Below, piece after piece: positions 39,495-47,239 of a stretch of 64,000 bases of DNA. The stretch comes from Aminobacter anthyllidis (lineage in GTDB: Bacteria; Pseudomonadota; Alphaproteobacteria; Rhizobiales; Rhizobiaceae). The translations under genes and the position numbers were made by a program. A model generated the notes under the pieces. The model was not told the DNA's origin and did not search any database. It worked only from the letters and a program-made list of their open reading frames with translations. Position 1 is the stretch's first letter; the number at the start of each line of letters is the position of its first letter. Where the stretch lies: contig NZ_JAFLWW010000005.1 in NCBI RefSeq assembly GCF_018555685.1, forward strand, positions 434,001 through 498,000, read 5' to 3'.

Positions 39495-40214
39495 ATGCTC
39501 GAGATAAAAAATCTGGTATGTCGGTATGGTAAGGTAACCGCGCTGAAAGGCGTTTCGCTGAAGGTTCCGGCAAACTCGCTCGTGGTCCTTGTCGGCGCGA
39601 ACGGTGCCGGCAAGAGCACCACCTTGAGAGCAATCTCGGGTTTGGTGCCGGCCGCCAGCGGCAGTATCCTGTTCAACGGCGAAGAGATCACAGGTCGAAC
39701 CGCAAGCCGTATTCTGTCCCTGGGCATTGCCCATTGCCCGGAAGGACGGCGCGTCTTCGGCCAGATGACTGTGCTCGAGAATCTTGAGGTCGGGTGCTAT
39801 CTGCGCAAGGACACCGCTCTCATCCGGCAGGACATTGACCACATCTTTGGGCTCTTCCCACGACTGGCCGAGCGGCGCAAGCAGATCGCTGGAACCCTCT
39901 CGGGCGGCGAACAACAGATGCTTGCGATCGGCCGTGCGATGATGTCGCGGCCCAAATTGATCATGTTCGACGAGCCTTCGCTCGGTCTCGCCCCAAACAT
40001 CGTTTCTCAGACCTTTGACATCATCAAAGGTATCCGCGATGCCGGGACGACAGTTCTGATGGTCGAACAAAACGCCTTCGCCGCTCTCGATATGTGTAAC
40101 CATGCCTATCTGCTCGAAGCGGGCTCCATGGTCCTCGAGGGGCCTGGCGAAAAGCTGATCAATGATCCGCATGTCCGCGAGGCATATCTGGGAGCAGGAC
40201 TGGCTCACGCATAG
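39495..40214 (+). CDS. livF: LivF-type ABC ATPase, second system
   Basis: 239 residues. Walker A GANGAGKST, signature LSGGEQQMLAIGRAMM, Walker B LIMFDEPSLGLAP, all intact. CPEGRRVFGQMTVLENLEVG is LivF-type. AAGGAG lies upstream. Last gene of livHMGF; the binding protein gene is separate at 41211. Confidence 0.95.
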   Translation: MLEIKNLVCRYGKVTALKGVSLKVPANSLVVLVGANGAGKSTTLRAISGLVPAASGSILFNGEEITGRTASRILSLGIAHCPEGRRVFGQMTVLENLEVGCYLRKDTALIRQDIDHIFGLFPRLAERRKQIAGTLSGGEQQMLAIGRAMMSRPKLIMFDEPSLGLAPNIVSQTFDIIKGIRDAGTTVLMVEQNAFAALDMCNHAYLLEAGSMVLEGPGEKLINDPHVREAYLGAGLAHA

Positions 40215-40605
40215 CTTGTGCGTTCCCGAGGCTGCAGTAGCGGATGAATGGTTGATCGAGGGGCGTCATAGAAAGCGTCCTTCGGTCGCATTTGTTCCGA
40301 TAAACATGAGGATGCGAGTTTGCTCGCCCTCGCCTAAGCGTCGTTCCCGTCGGCTGGCTCCTTGCCGCGCGCAGCAACTCCGAGCGGCCCCATGGGTCGG
40401 CCATTGCGCTGGAAACAGCACGGGCGCGCACGTCGCCGGGCAAGGCCGAGACCTCGCCATAGAGACCACCAGCGCTGGCAGTGTTCGTCGAGCGGACGTT
40501 CGCCGCTTTCCCACGCAGCCAGCCGGGCGGGAATGTCGCGAGGGTCAGTGAAGCCTTCCATGTGGGCGGCAGCGCCCACATGCTCTGCATGGCCATGCCG
40601 CGCTG
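40215..40605. other. Unassigned stretch between livF2 and the pyc remnant
   Basis: About 390 bp in which several frames stay open but none reads as a recognisable protein or has a good start. It probably contains further decayed sequence from the event that left the pyruvate carboxylase fragment. Confidence 0.4.
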
Positions 40606-40851
40606 CATGACCGCATAGCTGATCGCCCTGGCCAGCTTTTTGACTTCCTCGGCATCGTTCGGCAGCGGATCTGTAGCCAGCACCACGGGCACGACTTCGA
40701 TCGCCAGATTGCGCGTCGCAGCCACCTTGCTGCCGAGCTGGCGTCCGGATTCGGGCCGATGAAAGTATCCGTTTGCAACGCACTGCGAACTCCGGGCTTC
40801 CGGCAGCAAGCCATAGCCCGGGTGTATAGCATCGGCGCCCGAGAACTTGGC
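40606..40851 (-). pseudogene. Broken pyruvate carboxylase fragment
   Basis: The minus strand encodes FSGADAIHPGYGLLPEARSS, then LGSKVAATRNLAIEV, VVLATDPLPNDAEEVKKLAR. This matches residues about 81-160 of the intact enzyme at 1-1035 (SGADAIHPGYGLLSE, LGNKVAARNLAIEVGVPVIP, ATDPLPDD), with small insertions and deletions. No start and no downstream domain. Both intact and broken copies lie beside liv genes. Confidence 0.8.
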
Positions 40852-40948
40852 GACACCCGCACCGGACAAAAAGTGTGCGAGTTGGAGCGCGATATCCAGG
40901 TGCACGTGGAGATGAACCAGCCAGTGGGGTTGAGCTCTAAATTAGTAC

Positions 40949-40972
40949 CATCATACTGATTTTAGGTTTAAT
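40949..40972 (+). promoter_or_regulatory. Weak copy of the island operator (F)
   Basis: CATCATACTG, ATTT, TAGGTTTAAT keeps the left half-site and TAGG but deviates at the invariant A10 position and on the right. It lies 76 bp upstream of operator B and may be an auxiliary site. Confidence 0.35.
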
Positions 40973-41048
40973 TGGCCCGCGAGGCCTTTGGCGGCCGCCG
41001 GTAGGCCGCGCCAAGATGCTGGCCAGCTAACGTGAAAAGCGCTTGCTC

Positions 41049-41072
41049 TATCTTACTAATAATGGGATGATA
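41049..41072 (+). promoter_or_regulatory. Island operator B (upstream of livK2)
   Basis: TATCTTACTA, ATAA, TGGGATGATA: nearly the consensus of the shared palindrome. 138 bp lie between it and the livK2 ATG. Confidence 0.75.
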
Positions 41073-41210
41073 GTATCACTGCTTGCTCGCACTCGGGAGG
41101 AGCGCAAGTTCGTCTGCCTGTTTCCAATCCTTGCCGTCATGCGCCGCCACGAAAGAGGCGGCGTTGTCGTGAGAGCGCGCAAAGTGCAGTCAAATAAGGG
41201 GAGAATTCGC

Positions 41211-42377
41211 ATGAGTAGGCTTATTAACATCGTGAGTAAAGTCAGCGTCGCGCTGGTAATGGCGGGTGTGGCGTATGGAACTGCAGCTGCTGACGACACC
41301 ATCAAAATTGGTGTCAACGAACCGCTGACCGGCGCCTTTGCTGCCTCCGGCACCTACATCGTCAACGGCGCCAAGCTCGCAGCTGACCAGATCAATGCTT
41401 CCGGTGGTATCCTCGGCAAACAGATCGAACTTGTCATCGAAGACAACAAGAGCAATCCGACCGAGGCGGCAGCCGTCGCGGAAAAGCTGATCACCAGCGA
41501 CAAGGTTCCCATCATGATGGGTGCCTGGGGTTCGAGCCTCACGCTCGCGGTGATGCCCAAGCTCATGCAGTACCAGGTGCCGATGCTGGTCGAAACGTCG
41601 TCGTCGAGCAAGATCACCAAGCAGGGCAATCCCTATATCTTCCGCATCTCCCCGCCATCCTGGGTGGAGGCGAAGATCTTCCAGCCGCTGCTTCCTTCGC
41701 TCGGGATCAAGAAGGTCGACTTCCTTGGCATCAACAACGACTGGGGTCGTGGCACGATCACGGACTTCTCGGCGATGTTCAAGGAGAACGGCGTCGAGGT
41801 CGGCCTTGCTGAAACCATGGACCAGGGCGCCGAGGACATGGGTGCGCAGCTGTCGAAGATCAAAGCGTCCGACTCCGACACGATCATTGTCACGACGGGC
41901 GTCGAGCAGCTGACGCTGGTGCTGAAGCAGGTTGCAGCCCTCGGCATCACCAAGAAGATCATCACCACGGGCGGGTCGCAGAACCCTGACCAGCTGATCC
42001 AACAGGCCGGCGCTGCCGCCAACAACACCATGCATATGGTCTTCTTTGCGCCTTGGGATGCAGCCAAGACGCCGCATCCGGACCAGTCGAAGGTCTTCAT
42101 CGACGCTTGGGCAAAGGCTGGCCACAATGCGGCCGGCATGACCGAGAGCTATCGTGGCTACGATGGGATTTTCGTCATCAAGACCGCGATCGAGAAGGCT
42201 GGAAAAGCAGAGCCCGAGGCCATCCGCGAAGCATTCTGGGGTGTGGATGTGCCTACCCTCAACGGCAATGTCACCTTCACCAAGGACGGACCAGAGGGCA
42301 AGGAAAGCGGACAGTACCTCGCCAAGGGCACGCTGATCACCATCAAGGACGGCAAGGTGGTCCTGCCGTCTTCCTGA
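41211..42377 (+). CDS. Amino-acid-type ABC transporter substrate-binding protein, second system
   Basis: 388-residue periplasmic binding protein of the LivK/Peripla_BP_6 family. Signal peptide MSRLINIVSKVSVALVMAGV, cleavage near AAA-DD, then IKIGVNEPLTGAFAASGTYI. GGGGAG lies 9 nt before the ATG. The ligand is unknown; sequence VPMLVETSSSSKITKQGNPY is closer to the broad-range amide/amino-acid-like binding group than to classic leucine-binding protein, a tentative view. Own operator (B) and own terminator, so it is a separate unit from livHMGF. Confidence 0.9.
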   Translation: MSRLINIVSKVSVALVMAGVAYGTAAADDTIKIGVNEPLTGAFAASGTYIVNGAKLAADQINASGGILGKQIELVIEDNKSNPTEAAAVAEKLITSDKVPIMMGAWGSSLTLAVMPKLMQYQVPMLVETSSSSKITKQGNPYIFRISPPSWVEAKIFQPLLPSLGIKKVDFLGINNDWGRGTITDFSAMFKENGVEVGLAETMDQGAEDMGAQLSKIKASDSDTIIVTTGVEQLTLVLKQVAALGITKKIITTGGSQNPDQLIQQAGAAANNTMHMVFFAPWDAAKTPHPDQSKVFIDAWAKAGHNAAGMTESYRGYDGIFVIKTAIEKAGKAEPEAIREAFWGVDVPTLNGNVTFTKDGPEGKESGQYLAKGTLITIKDGKVVLPSS

Positions 42378-42405
42378 TAAACGACGACAGCGAAAACTGA
42401 GTTTC

Positions 42406-42437
42406 AAGGCCCAGCGGGAAACCGCCGGGCCTTTTCA
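42406..42437 (+). terminator. Rho-independent terminator after livK2
   Basis: Stem AAGGCCC-A-GCGG with CCGC-CGGGCCTT, loop GAAA, followed by TTTTC. It lies 29 bp after the stop and 5 bp before the convergent Lrp gene. Confidence 0.8.
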
Positions 42438-42441
42438 TGTT

Positions 42442-42927
42442 TCATGCGTTGTGAAGCGGGATGGCGAGGCCTGCCTTCAGCCTCTCCATGACGACGAGTG
42501 TGCGGAACTTCCTGACGTTGTGGTTCTCGAAGAACAATCGGCGCGTCAGGGCATCGTATTCGCCCATCGACGGCACCGTGACGATGAGAACAAAATCCGC
42601 GTCGCCCGTGACGTAATAGCACTGCTGGACGTCCGGATCTGCCTGAAAACTCCGCTTGGCGGCATCCAGCAGATCCAGCCGCTCACTTTCGATGCGGACC
42701 TCGACGATGACTGTAATCGGTCTGCCCATTTTTGCGGGATCGAGCGTCGAGTAATTGCCGACGATGACCCCAGCATCGCGCATCCGCTGGATCCTGCGAT
42801 TGACCGCTGCCGCGGAAAGATGGACCCGCTCCCCGATGATCCGCTGGGAAGTCGAATTGTCCCGCTGGAGGATGTCGAGTATCGCAAGATCGAAGCTATC
42901 CAGGCTTCCAGCATCAGTGCCGCGCAT
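42442..42927 (-). CDS. Lrp/AsnC-family regulator
   Basis: 161 residues. N-terminal helix-turn-helix (about 10-55: FDLAILDILQRDNSTSQRII, AAAVNRRIQRMRDAGVI) and C-terminal RAM ligand domain (CYYVTGDADFVLIVTVPSMG). Divergent from the diaminopropionate ammonia-lyase gene with a 105-bp gap; local control of that gene by its amino-acid substrate is likely. A wider role at the island operators cannot be excluded. Confidence 0.92.
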   Translation of the reverse strand: MRGTDAGSLDSFDLAILDILQRDNSTSQRIIGERVHLSAAAVNRRIQRMRDAGVIVGNYSTLDPAKMGRPITVIVEVRIESERLDLLDAAKRSFQADPDVQQCYYVTGDADFVLIVTVPSMGEYDALTRRLFFENHNVRKFRTLVVMERLKAGLAIPLHNA

Positions 42928-43032
42928 GTCACCCCCAAACTTGCAAAGATGTTGCGTGCGATGTGGCTAGATCGCGCAAATTTTGAGGACCACGCGGACT
43001 ATTCTTCAGTGAATTCGCCAAAGGATAATCCC

Positions 43033-44229
43033 ATGCTGCTGCTGATGAATACGCATGCCGACCTCAACCGGCCGCTCGATCGGTCCGATGCGGAAATGCT
43101 CGGGCTTGAGGCGGCCCGGACCGTGGAACGGTTCCTGACCTTTCGGCCCAACCACACCCCTACTCCGCTCCGCGCGCTGACGCACCTGGCGAGCGAGGTC
43201 GGGGTTGCGGCAATCCATGTGAAGGATGAATCGCAGCGTTTGGGACTCGGCAGCTTCAAGGCTCTCGGTGGATCCTATGCCGTAATCCGGCTCGTGCTCG
43301 AGCAAGCGAGCCGTGAGCTCGGAAGGGAGGTCGATGTCAGCGAGCTGCAAACGCCGGCCGTCAGGCAGATAGCGGAGCGCATCACGGTCGGCTGCGCGAC
43401 CGACGGCAATCATGGAAAGTCGGTCGCTGCGGGAGCTACGCTGGTCGGAGCCAGGGCTGCGATCTTCGTTCATTCGGGTGTGACGGACGAGCGCGTCGCG
43501 GCCATCGCGCAATTCGGAGCGGAGATGATCCGCGTCAGCGGCACCTATGATGACTCCGTCGCAGAAGCCGAGCGTGTCTGCCAAGAGCATGGATGGATCG
43601 TCGTGTCCGATACGTCGTGGCCGGGTTACGAACGCATCCCGGGGTTGGTCATGCAAGGTTACACGGCCATGCTGCAGGAAGCTTTGCAGGAACTCCCGGC
43701 CGCGCCGACCCATGTCTTCATGCAAGCCGGTGTTGGTGGCCTGGCTGCAGCGGTTGCCGGCCACTTTGATATTGTTTATGGCGCCAAACGTCCGACGTTC
43801 ATCGTGGTCGAGCCGGACCGTGCCGCATGTATCTATCAGAGCGGGGTTGCCGGTCAGCCCGTCAAGATCGAGCACGGGGAGCCCACCATCATGGCCATGC
43901 TCGAATGTTATGAACCATCGCTTGTGGCTTGGCGTATCCTCAGCCGCAAAGCCGACGCGTTCATGACGGTCAGCGAGGAGAATGCCGCCGACACCATGCG
44001 CCAGCTGGCAACTCCAGAGGGCGGAGATCCCGCAATCGTGGCAGGCGAGAGCGGTGGCGCTGGACTGGCTGGCTTGTTGCAGGCGCTCGCGTCCAACGAG
44101 GCCCGGGCGAAACTCGGGCTTGATGCTTCCTCGCGTGTATTTGTCATCAACACCGAAGGGGCGACCGACCGGGCGCGATATGAAGCGATCGTTGGCCGGT
44201 CGCCGGCTGAAGTCCTTGGGTCGCGTTAA
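43033..44229 (+). CDS. dpaL: Diaminopropionate ammonia-lyase
   Basis: PLP enzyme that turns 2,3-diaminopropionate into pyruvate and two ammonia. 398 residues. Lys76 in GLGSFKALGGSYAV is the PLP lysine; ATDGNHGKSVA and AGVGGLAAAVAG (phosphate loop region) are family marks, and the C-terminal GESGGAGLAGLLQAL fits. The start is ATG 43033 with AAGGA 7 nt upstream; 43045 is an alternative. As in other DpaL it may act on D- and L-forms and on serine weakly. It would feed carbon from the island pathway to pyruvate. Confidence 0.9.
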   Translation: MLLLMNTHADLNRPLDRSDAEMLGLEAARTVERFLTFRPNHTPTPLRALTHLASEVGVAAIHVKDESQRLGLGSFKALGGSYAVIRLVLEQASRELGREVDVSELQTPAVRQIAERITVGCATDGNHGKSVAAGATLVGARAAIFVHSGVTDERVAAIAQFGAEMIRVSGTYDDSVAEAERVCQEHGWIVVSDTSWPGYERIPGLVMQGYTAMLQEALQELPAAPTHVFMQAGVGGLAAAVAGHFDIVYGAKRPTFIVVEPDRAACIYQSGVAGQPVKIEHGEPTIMAMLECYEPSLVAWRILSRKADAFMTVSEENAADTMRQLATPEGGDPAIVAGESGGAGLAGLLQALASNEARAKLGLDASSRVFVINTEGATDRARYEAIVGRSPAEVLGSR

Positions 44230-44248
44230 GCGGCCGTGACGAAACCGA

Positions 44249-44289
44249 TCGATGCCGCTTGTATTGAGGATATCAGCGAGCGGCATCGA
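44249..44289. terminator. Inverted repeat between dpaL and the GntR gene
   Basis: TCGATGCCGCT (44249-44259) and AGCGGCATCGA (44279-44289), 11-bp perfect stem, 19-nt loop, between two convergent genes. No T-run, so termination strength is uncertain. Confidence 0.5.
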
Positions 44290-44295
44290 CGATGG

Positions 44296-45060
44296 TCATT
44301 TCGCCGTCCGTTGGCGGCGCTTGCTGTGGTCCAGCAGTTCGACACGCAAAGCAAAGCAATCCTTGTGATAATGGATGCTTGCCACGTAGATGGCGACGCC
44401 ATTGTCATCGATTAGGATAAGCCGGGAGTCGGCAGTGGGTTCTCCAAGACCGATCTCGAGCAAATTCGCTGTCTCGGGATCTGCAACGCCGATCGTGAAC
44501 GTCTGGGGCGCCTGAGAAATCGTGACGTCGGGCATTTCCAGGATCTGCGGCAGTGCCGCAGAGTGGGTGAAGCGCTTGCGATCCTTGTCGAAGATATGCT
44601 TCGCCAAATGCAGATTGACGACTGAGAAGGGTTCGCCGTTGTTGTACTGCACGCTTCTGAGGAAGGTATAACCCTCGGCGGGCGTTCCTTCTCCGACCTT
44701 CAGTTCGGGAGCGGCAGCGCCTTCCTCGATGTGAACACGCTTGAGCACATTGTCTTTGAGGTTGGCGATCATTGCATCAAGATCGGTCGCCAGGTTCAAC
44801 CAACGATTCTTCTTGAGCTTAAGAGAAACGAAGGTGCCGCGGCCTTGCTGGGCGTCCAGCAGGCCCTCCTGTCGCAGCAGGTCGATGGCTTGCCTGATCG
44901 TGACGCGCGCTACGGAGAACTCGACCTCCAGCTCCTCGAGCGTGGATATCTTGTCGCCAGGCAGCCAGACGCCGCGGTCGATGCGCTGCCGCATGACCGA
45001 GGCGACCTGAATGTAGAGCGGCGTAGGGCTGCGATCGTAGATTTTGGATGTGATGTTCAT
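44296..45060 (-). CDS. GntR-family regulator, HutC type (UTRA domain)
   Basis: 254 residues. Winged helix at about 12-78 (PLYIQVASVMRQRIDRGVWL, FSVARVTIRQAIDLLRQEGL) and C-terminal UTRA/chorismate-lyase-like effector domain (YTFLRSVQYNNGEPFSVVNL, YVASIHYHKDCFALRVEL). The start is at 45060; a longer frame has no ribosome site. The leader (45061-45085) contains a loose half-match to the island operator. Central position and domain type make it the best candidate for the protein that reads the shared palindrome. Confidence 0.92.
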   Translation of the reverse strand: MNITSKIYDRSPTPLYIQVASVMRQRIDRGVWLPGDKISTLEELEVEFSVARVTIRQAIDLLRQEGLLDAQQGRGTFVSLKLKKNRWLNLATDLDAMIANLKDNVLKRVHIEEGAAAPELKVGEGTPAEGYTFLRSVQYNNGEPFSVVNLHLAKHIFDKDRKRFTHSAALPQILEMPDVTISQAPQTFTIGVADPETANLLEIGLGEPTADSRLILIDDNGVAIYVASIHYHKDCFALRVELLDHSKRRQRTAK

Positions 45061-45200
45061 GAGCCTAATATACGGTAAATAGAACCATTTATCCAGCCCC
45101 GGTCCGATCAAACTTGGTTGTGCAAGGGGCGCGAATTGGACCAAGCCTGGCCGGCTTCACCACTAAATTTCGGTCGACGACCATCTGACAGCTTCGCGGC

Positions 45201-46403
45201 TTACCGGCGCCGGAACACGCTGGCGAAGAGCGCCTTTATCCGGCCGATTATCACCGATGTGAACAGCGAGCCAGCGTCAAATTCGGCAGCGACAGCACGC
45301 GCTGCACCCTCGCCGGCTGAAAGCTTGGCTTCCAGATTCTGAACAAAGGCAGCGATCAACCGGTTGGCAATGTCTTGCACCAGCCCGGATCGGCTGAATT
45401 GCGCGAGCATTCCGGTCAGTGTGAACCCAACCGTCACGTCAACGCGGGTCTGCTCAGGTCTATCGCCCTGCTTGACAGCGTAGCCGATCAGGCCGCGCGT
45501 TGCCGAATTGCTTCGCTGGTCCTTGCCAGCGCCGCTAATGGTGCCGGTGCGTGTGGCGTCGTCACGACTGACGTCTGCAACACCCTGAAATTCAGCGCTG
45601 ATGGGGCCAACCTTGACCTTGATGCGCCCCTCGGCATGTCCATCGACAGGCTCGCCATCGAGTGACGCGCCGGGAAGGCAAGTCGCCACCTCGCCGATGC
45701 GTCCGAAGAACTCCCACACTTGATCCACGGGGTGCTCGACCGTGAAGCTCTGCACGAACGTCGTCTGTGGCGTCCAGTTCGCATCAGCGCGCGCCGGTGC
45801 AGCTGCCACAGAGGCAGCAGCCTTTGTGGCGGAGGTCTCGCGTGGCTTAGCTCCATTGGCGGCAACGGCGCTGGAATGGCCGGAACCCGCCGGTCCGAGC
45901 AGCTTGCGGTTGCCGTCGGGTATGGCACCTGCACCGCGTTTGCGTCGTGCCTCAATGACGCTTTGAACGGCTCGAACGATGCCGACATACCCTGTGCAGC
46001 GGCAAAGGTTCCCGCTCATGGCAACGCGGATATCATGCTCGCTCGGGCTCTCCATCCTCAGCACGACGTCGCGTGCCGAGACCATCATCCCTGGTGTGCA
46101 ATAGCCGCACTGAAGGGCGTGTTCCCGCTTGAAGGCTGCCCGCAGTTCGGTAGCGATCTCGTCGTCGTCCAGACCTTCAATCGTCGTGACATGGGCATGT
46201 TCGCACGTCACCGCAAAGGTAATGCAGGACCGGGTCGGCACGCCATCGACGAGAAGCGTGCACGCGCCGCAGACGCCATGCTCGCAGCCAATGTGGGTTC
46301 CGGTCAGATTGTGGCAGTCGCGAAGATAGTCGGCGAGATGCGTCCGAGGTTCCGCCGTTGCTGAAAGTTGCTTGCCGTTAACGGTGAGATTGATTGTTGT
46401 CAT
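45201..46403 (-). CDS. Molybdenum hydroxylase iron-sulfur subunit fused to a CoxG domain
   Basis: 400 residues. The 1-160 part is a standard CoxS/XdhA-type subunit: [2Fe-2S] cysteines at 40, 45, 48 and 60 (GCEHGVCGACTL), and at 99, 102, 134, 136 (CGYCTPGM, NLCRCTGY). A 55-residue Ala-rich linker joins it to a CoxG/SRPBCC domain (about 215-365: VEHPVDQVWEFFGRIGEVAT, CLPGASLDG, GPISAEFQGVADVSRDDATR). CoxG is normally a separate membrane-anchoring partner. Start overlaps the FAD-subunit stop by 4 bp. Confidence 0.92.
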   Translation of the reverse strand: MTTINLTVNGKQLSATAEPRTHLADYLRDCHNLTGTHIGCEHGVCGACTLLVDGVPTRSCITFAVTCEHAHVTTIEGLDDDEIATELRAAFKREHALQCGYCTPGMMVSARDVVLRMESPSEHDIRVAMSGNLCRCTGYVGIVRAVQSVIEARRKRGAGAIPDGNRKLLGPAGSGHSSAVAANGAKPRETSATKAAASVAAAPARADANWTPQTTFVQSFTVEHPVDQVWEFFGRIGEVATCLPGASLDGEPVDGHAEGRIKVKVGPISAEFQGVADVSRDDATRTGTISGAGKDQRSNSATRGLIGYAVKQGDRPEQTRVDVTVGFTLTGMLAQFSRSGLVQDIANRLIAAFVQNLEAKLSAGEGAARAVAAEFDAGSLFTSVIIGRIKALFASVFRRR

Positions 46404-47239
46404 GCTGGGTATGCTCGCTCGATCGCGCGTCGCAAGGCGACGACATGGGTCTGACGATCGATCTGATCGACCATGCCAGAGGCTTCCAGGAGTTTTGCCG
46501 TGGCGTTGGCGTCAAACCCCTTTGCAGGTTTGTCGCCTCGTCCATCACCAATGAAGGCGGTAGCAGCAGCCACAACGATCGGCTTGCTTTCTGTCGCGCC
46601 GATAACGGCCCGGCTTGCACCCCTCTCCGGATCGTGGAGAAACGCCCCGATCGCGTGTGCAAATTCGCCCGTCTTGCGGCAACTCTTGTAATAGCCCCAG
46701 CGGGCACCCTTTCCGAGCTTGGGGATACTGACCGAAACCAGGATCTCGCCGGGACGCAGATCCGCCTCGAGCGCGCCAAGCATATAGTCCTCAACCGACA
46801 TTGTACGACTACCAGCCGGCCCCTCGACCGTTACCGAAGCGCCAATGGCGGACAGGATGGAAATCCAGTCGGCAGACGGGTCGGCATGTGTCAGACTTCC
46901 GCCGATCGTGCCGCGGTTGCGGACAGCTCGGTAGGCAATGCCGCTGGCGACGGACGGCAGCGCACCGTGGGTGACGTCGGGCACGCGCAAATCTTCGAAA
47001 TCCGCATGCGTCACGCAGGCGCCGACCACAATCCGGTCGCCTTGATCAGTGACGGCTTTGAGTTCGCCAATGCCAGTGATGTCGACCACCAGGTCCGGTT
47101 GCACAAGACGCATGTTGAGCATGGGACCAAGCGATTGCCCGCCGGCCATGACCTTTACAGTACGGCTCTCATCGCCGATGAGCGCGATGGCACCAGCGAC
47201 GTCCTTGGGACGGGCGTAGTCGAAATTGACCGGTTTCAC
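46400..47239 (-). CDS. Molybdenum hydroxylase FAD subunit (CoxM-type)
   Basis: 279 residues. FAD-binding PCMH-type domain: NFDYARPKDVAGAIALIGDE, VMAGGQSLGPMLNMRLVQPD for FAD contact, and IAYRAVRNRGTIGGSLTHAD, PSADW. C-terminal CO-dehydrogenase flavoprotein domain from about 165. Passes electrons from the Fe-S subunit. Overlaps both neighbours by 4 bp. Confidence 0.94.
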   Translation of the reverse strand: MKPVNFDYARPKDVAGAIALIGDESRTVKVMAGGQSLGPMLNMRLVQPDLVVDITGIGELKAVTDQGDRIVVGACVTHADFEDLRVPDVTHGALPSVASGIAYRAVRNRGTIGGSLTHADPSADWISILSAIGASVTVEGPAGSRTMSVEDYMLGALEADLRPGEILVSVSIPKLGKGARWGYYKSCRKTGEFAHAIGAFLHDPERGASRAVIGATESKPIVVAAATAFIGDGRGDKPAKGFDANATAKLLEASGMVDQIDRQTHVVALRRAIERAYPA

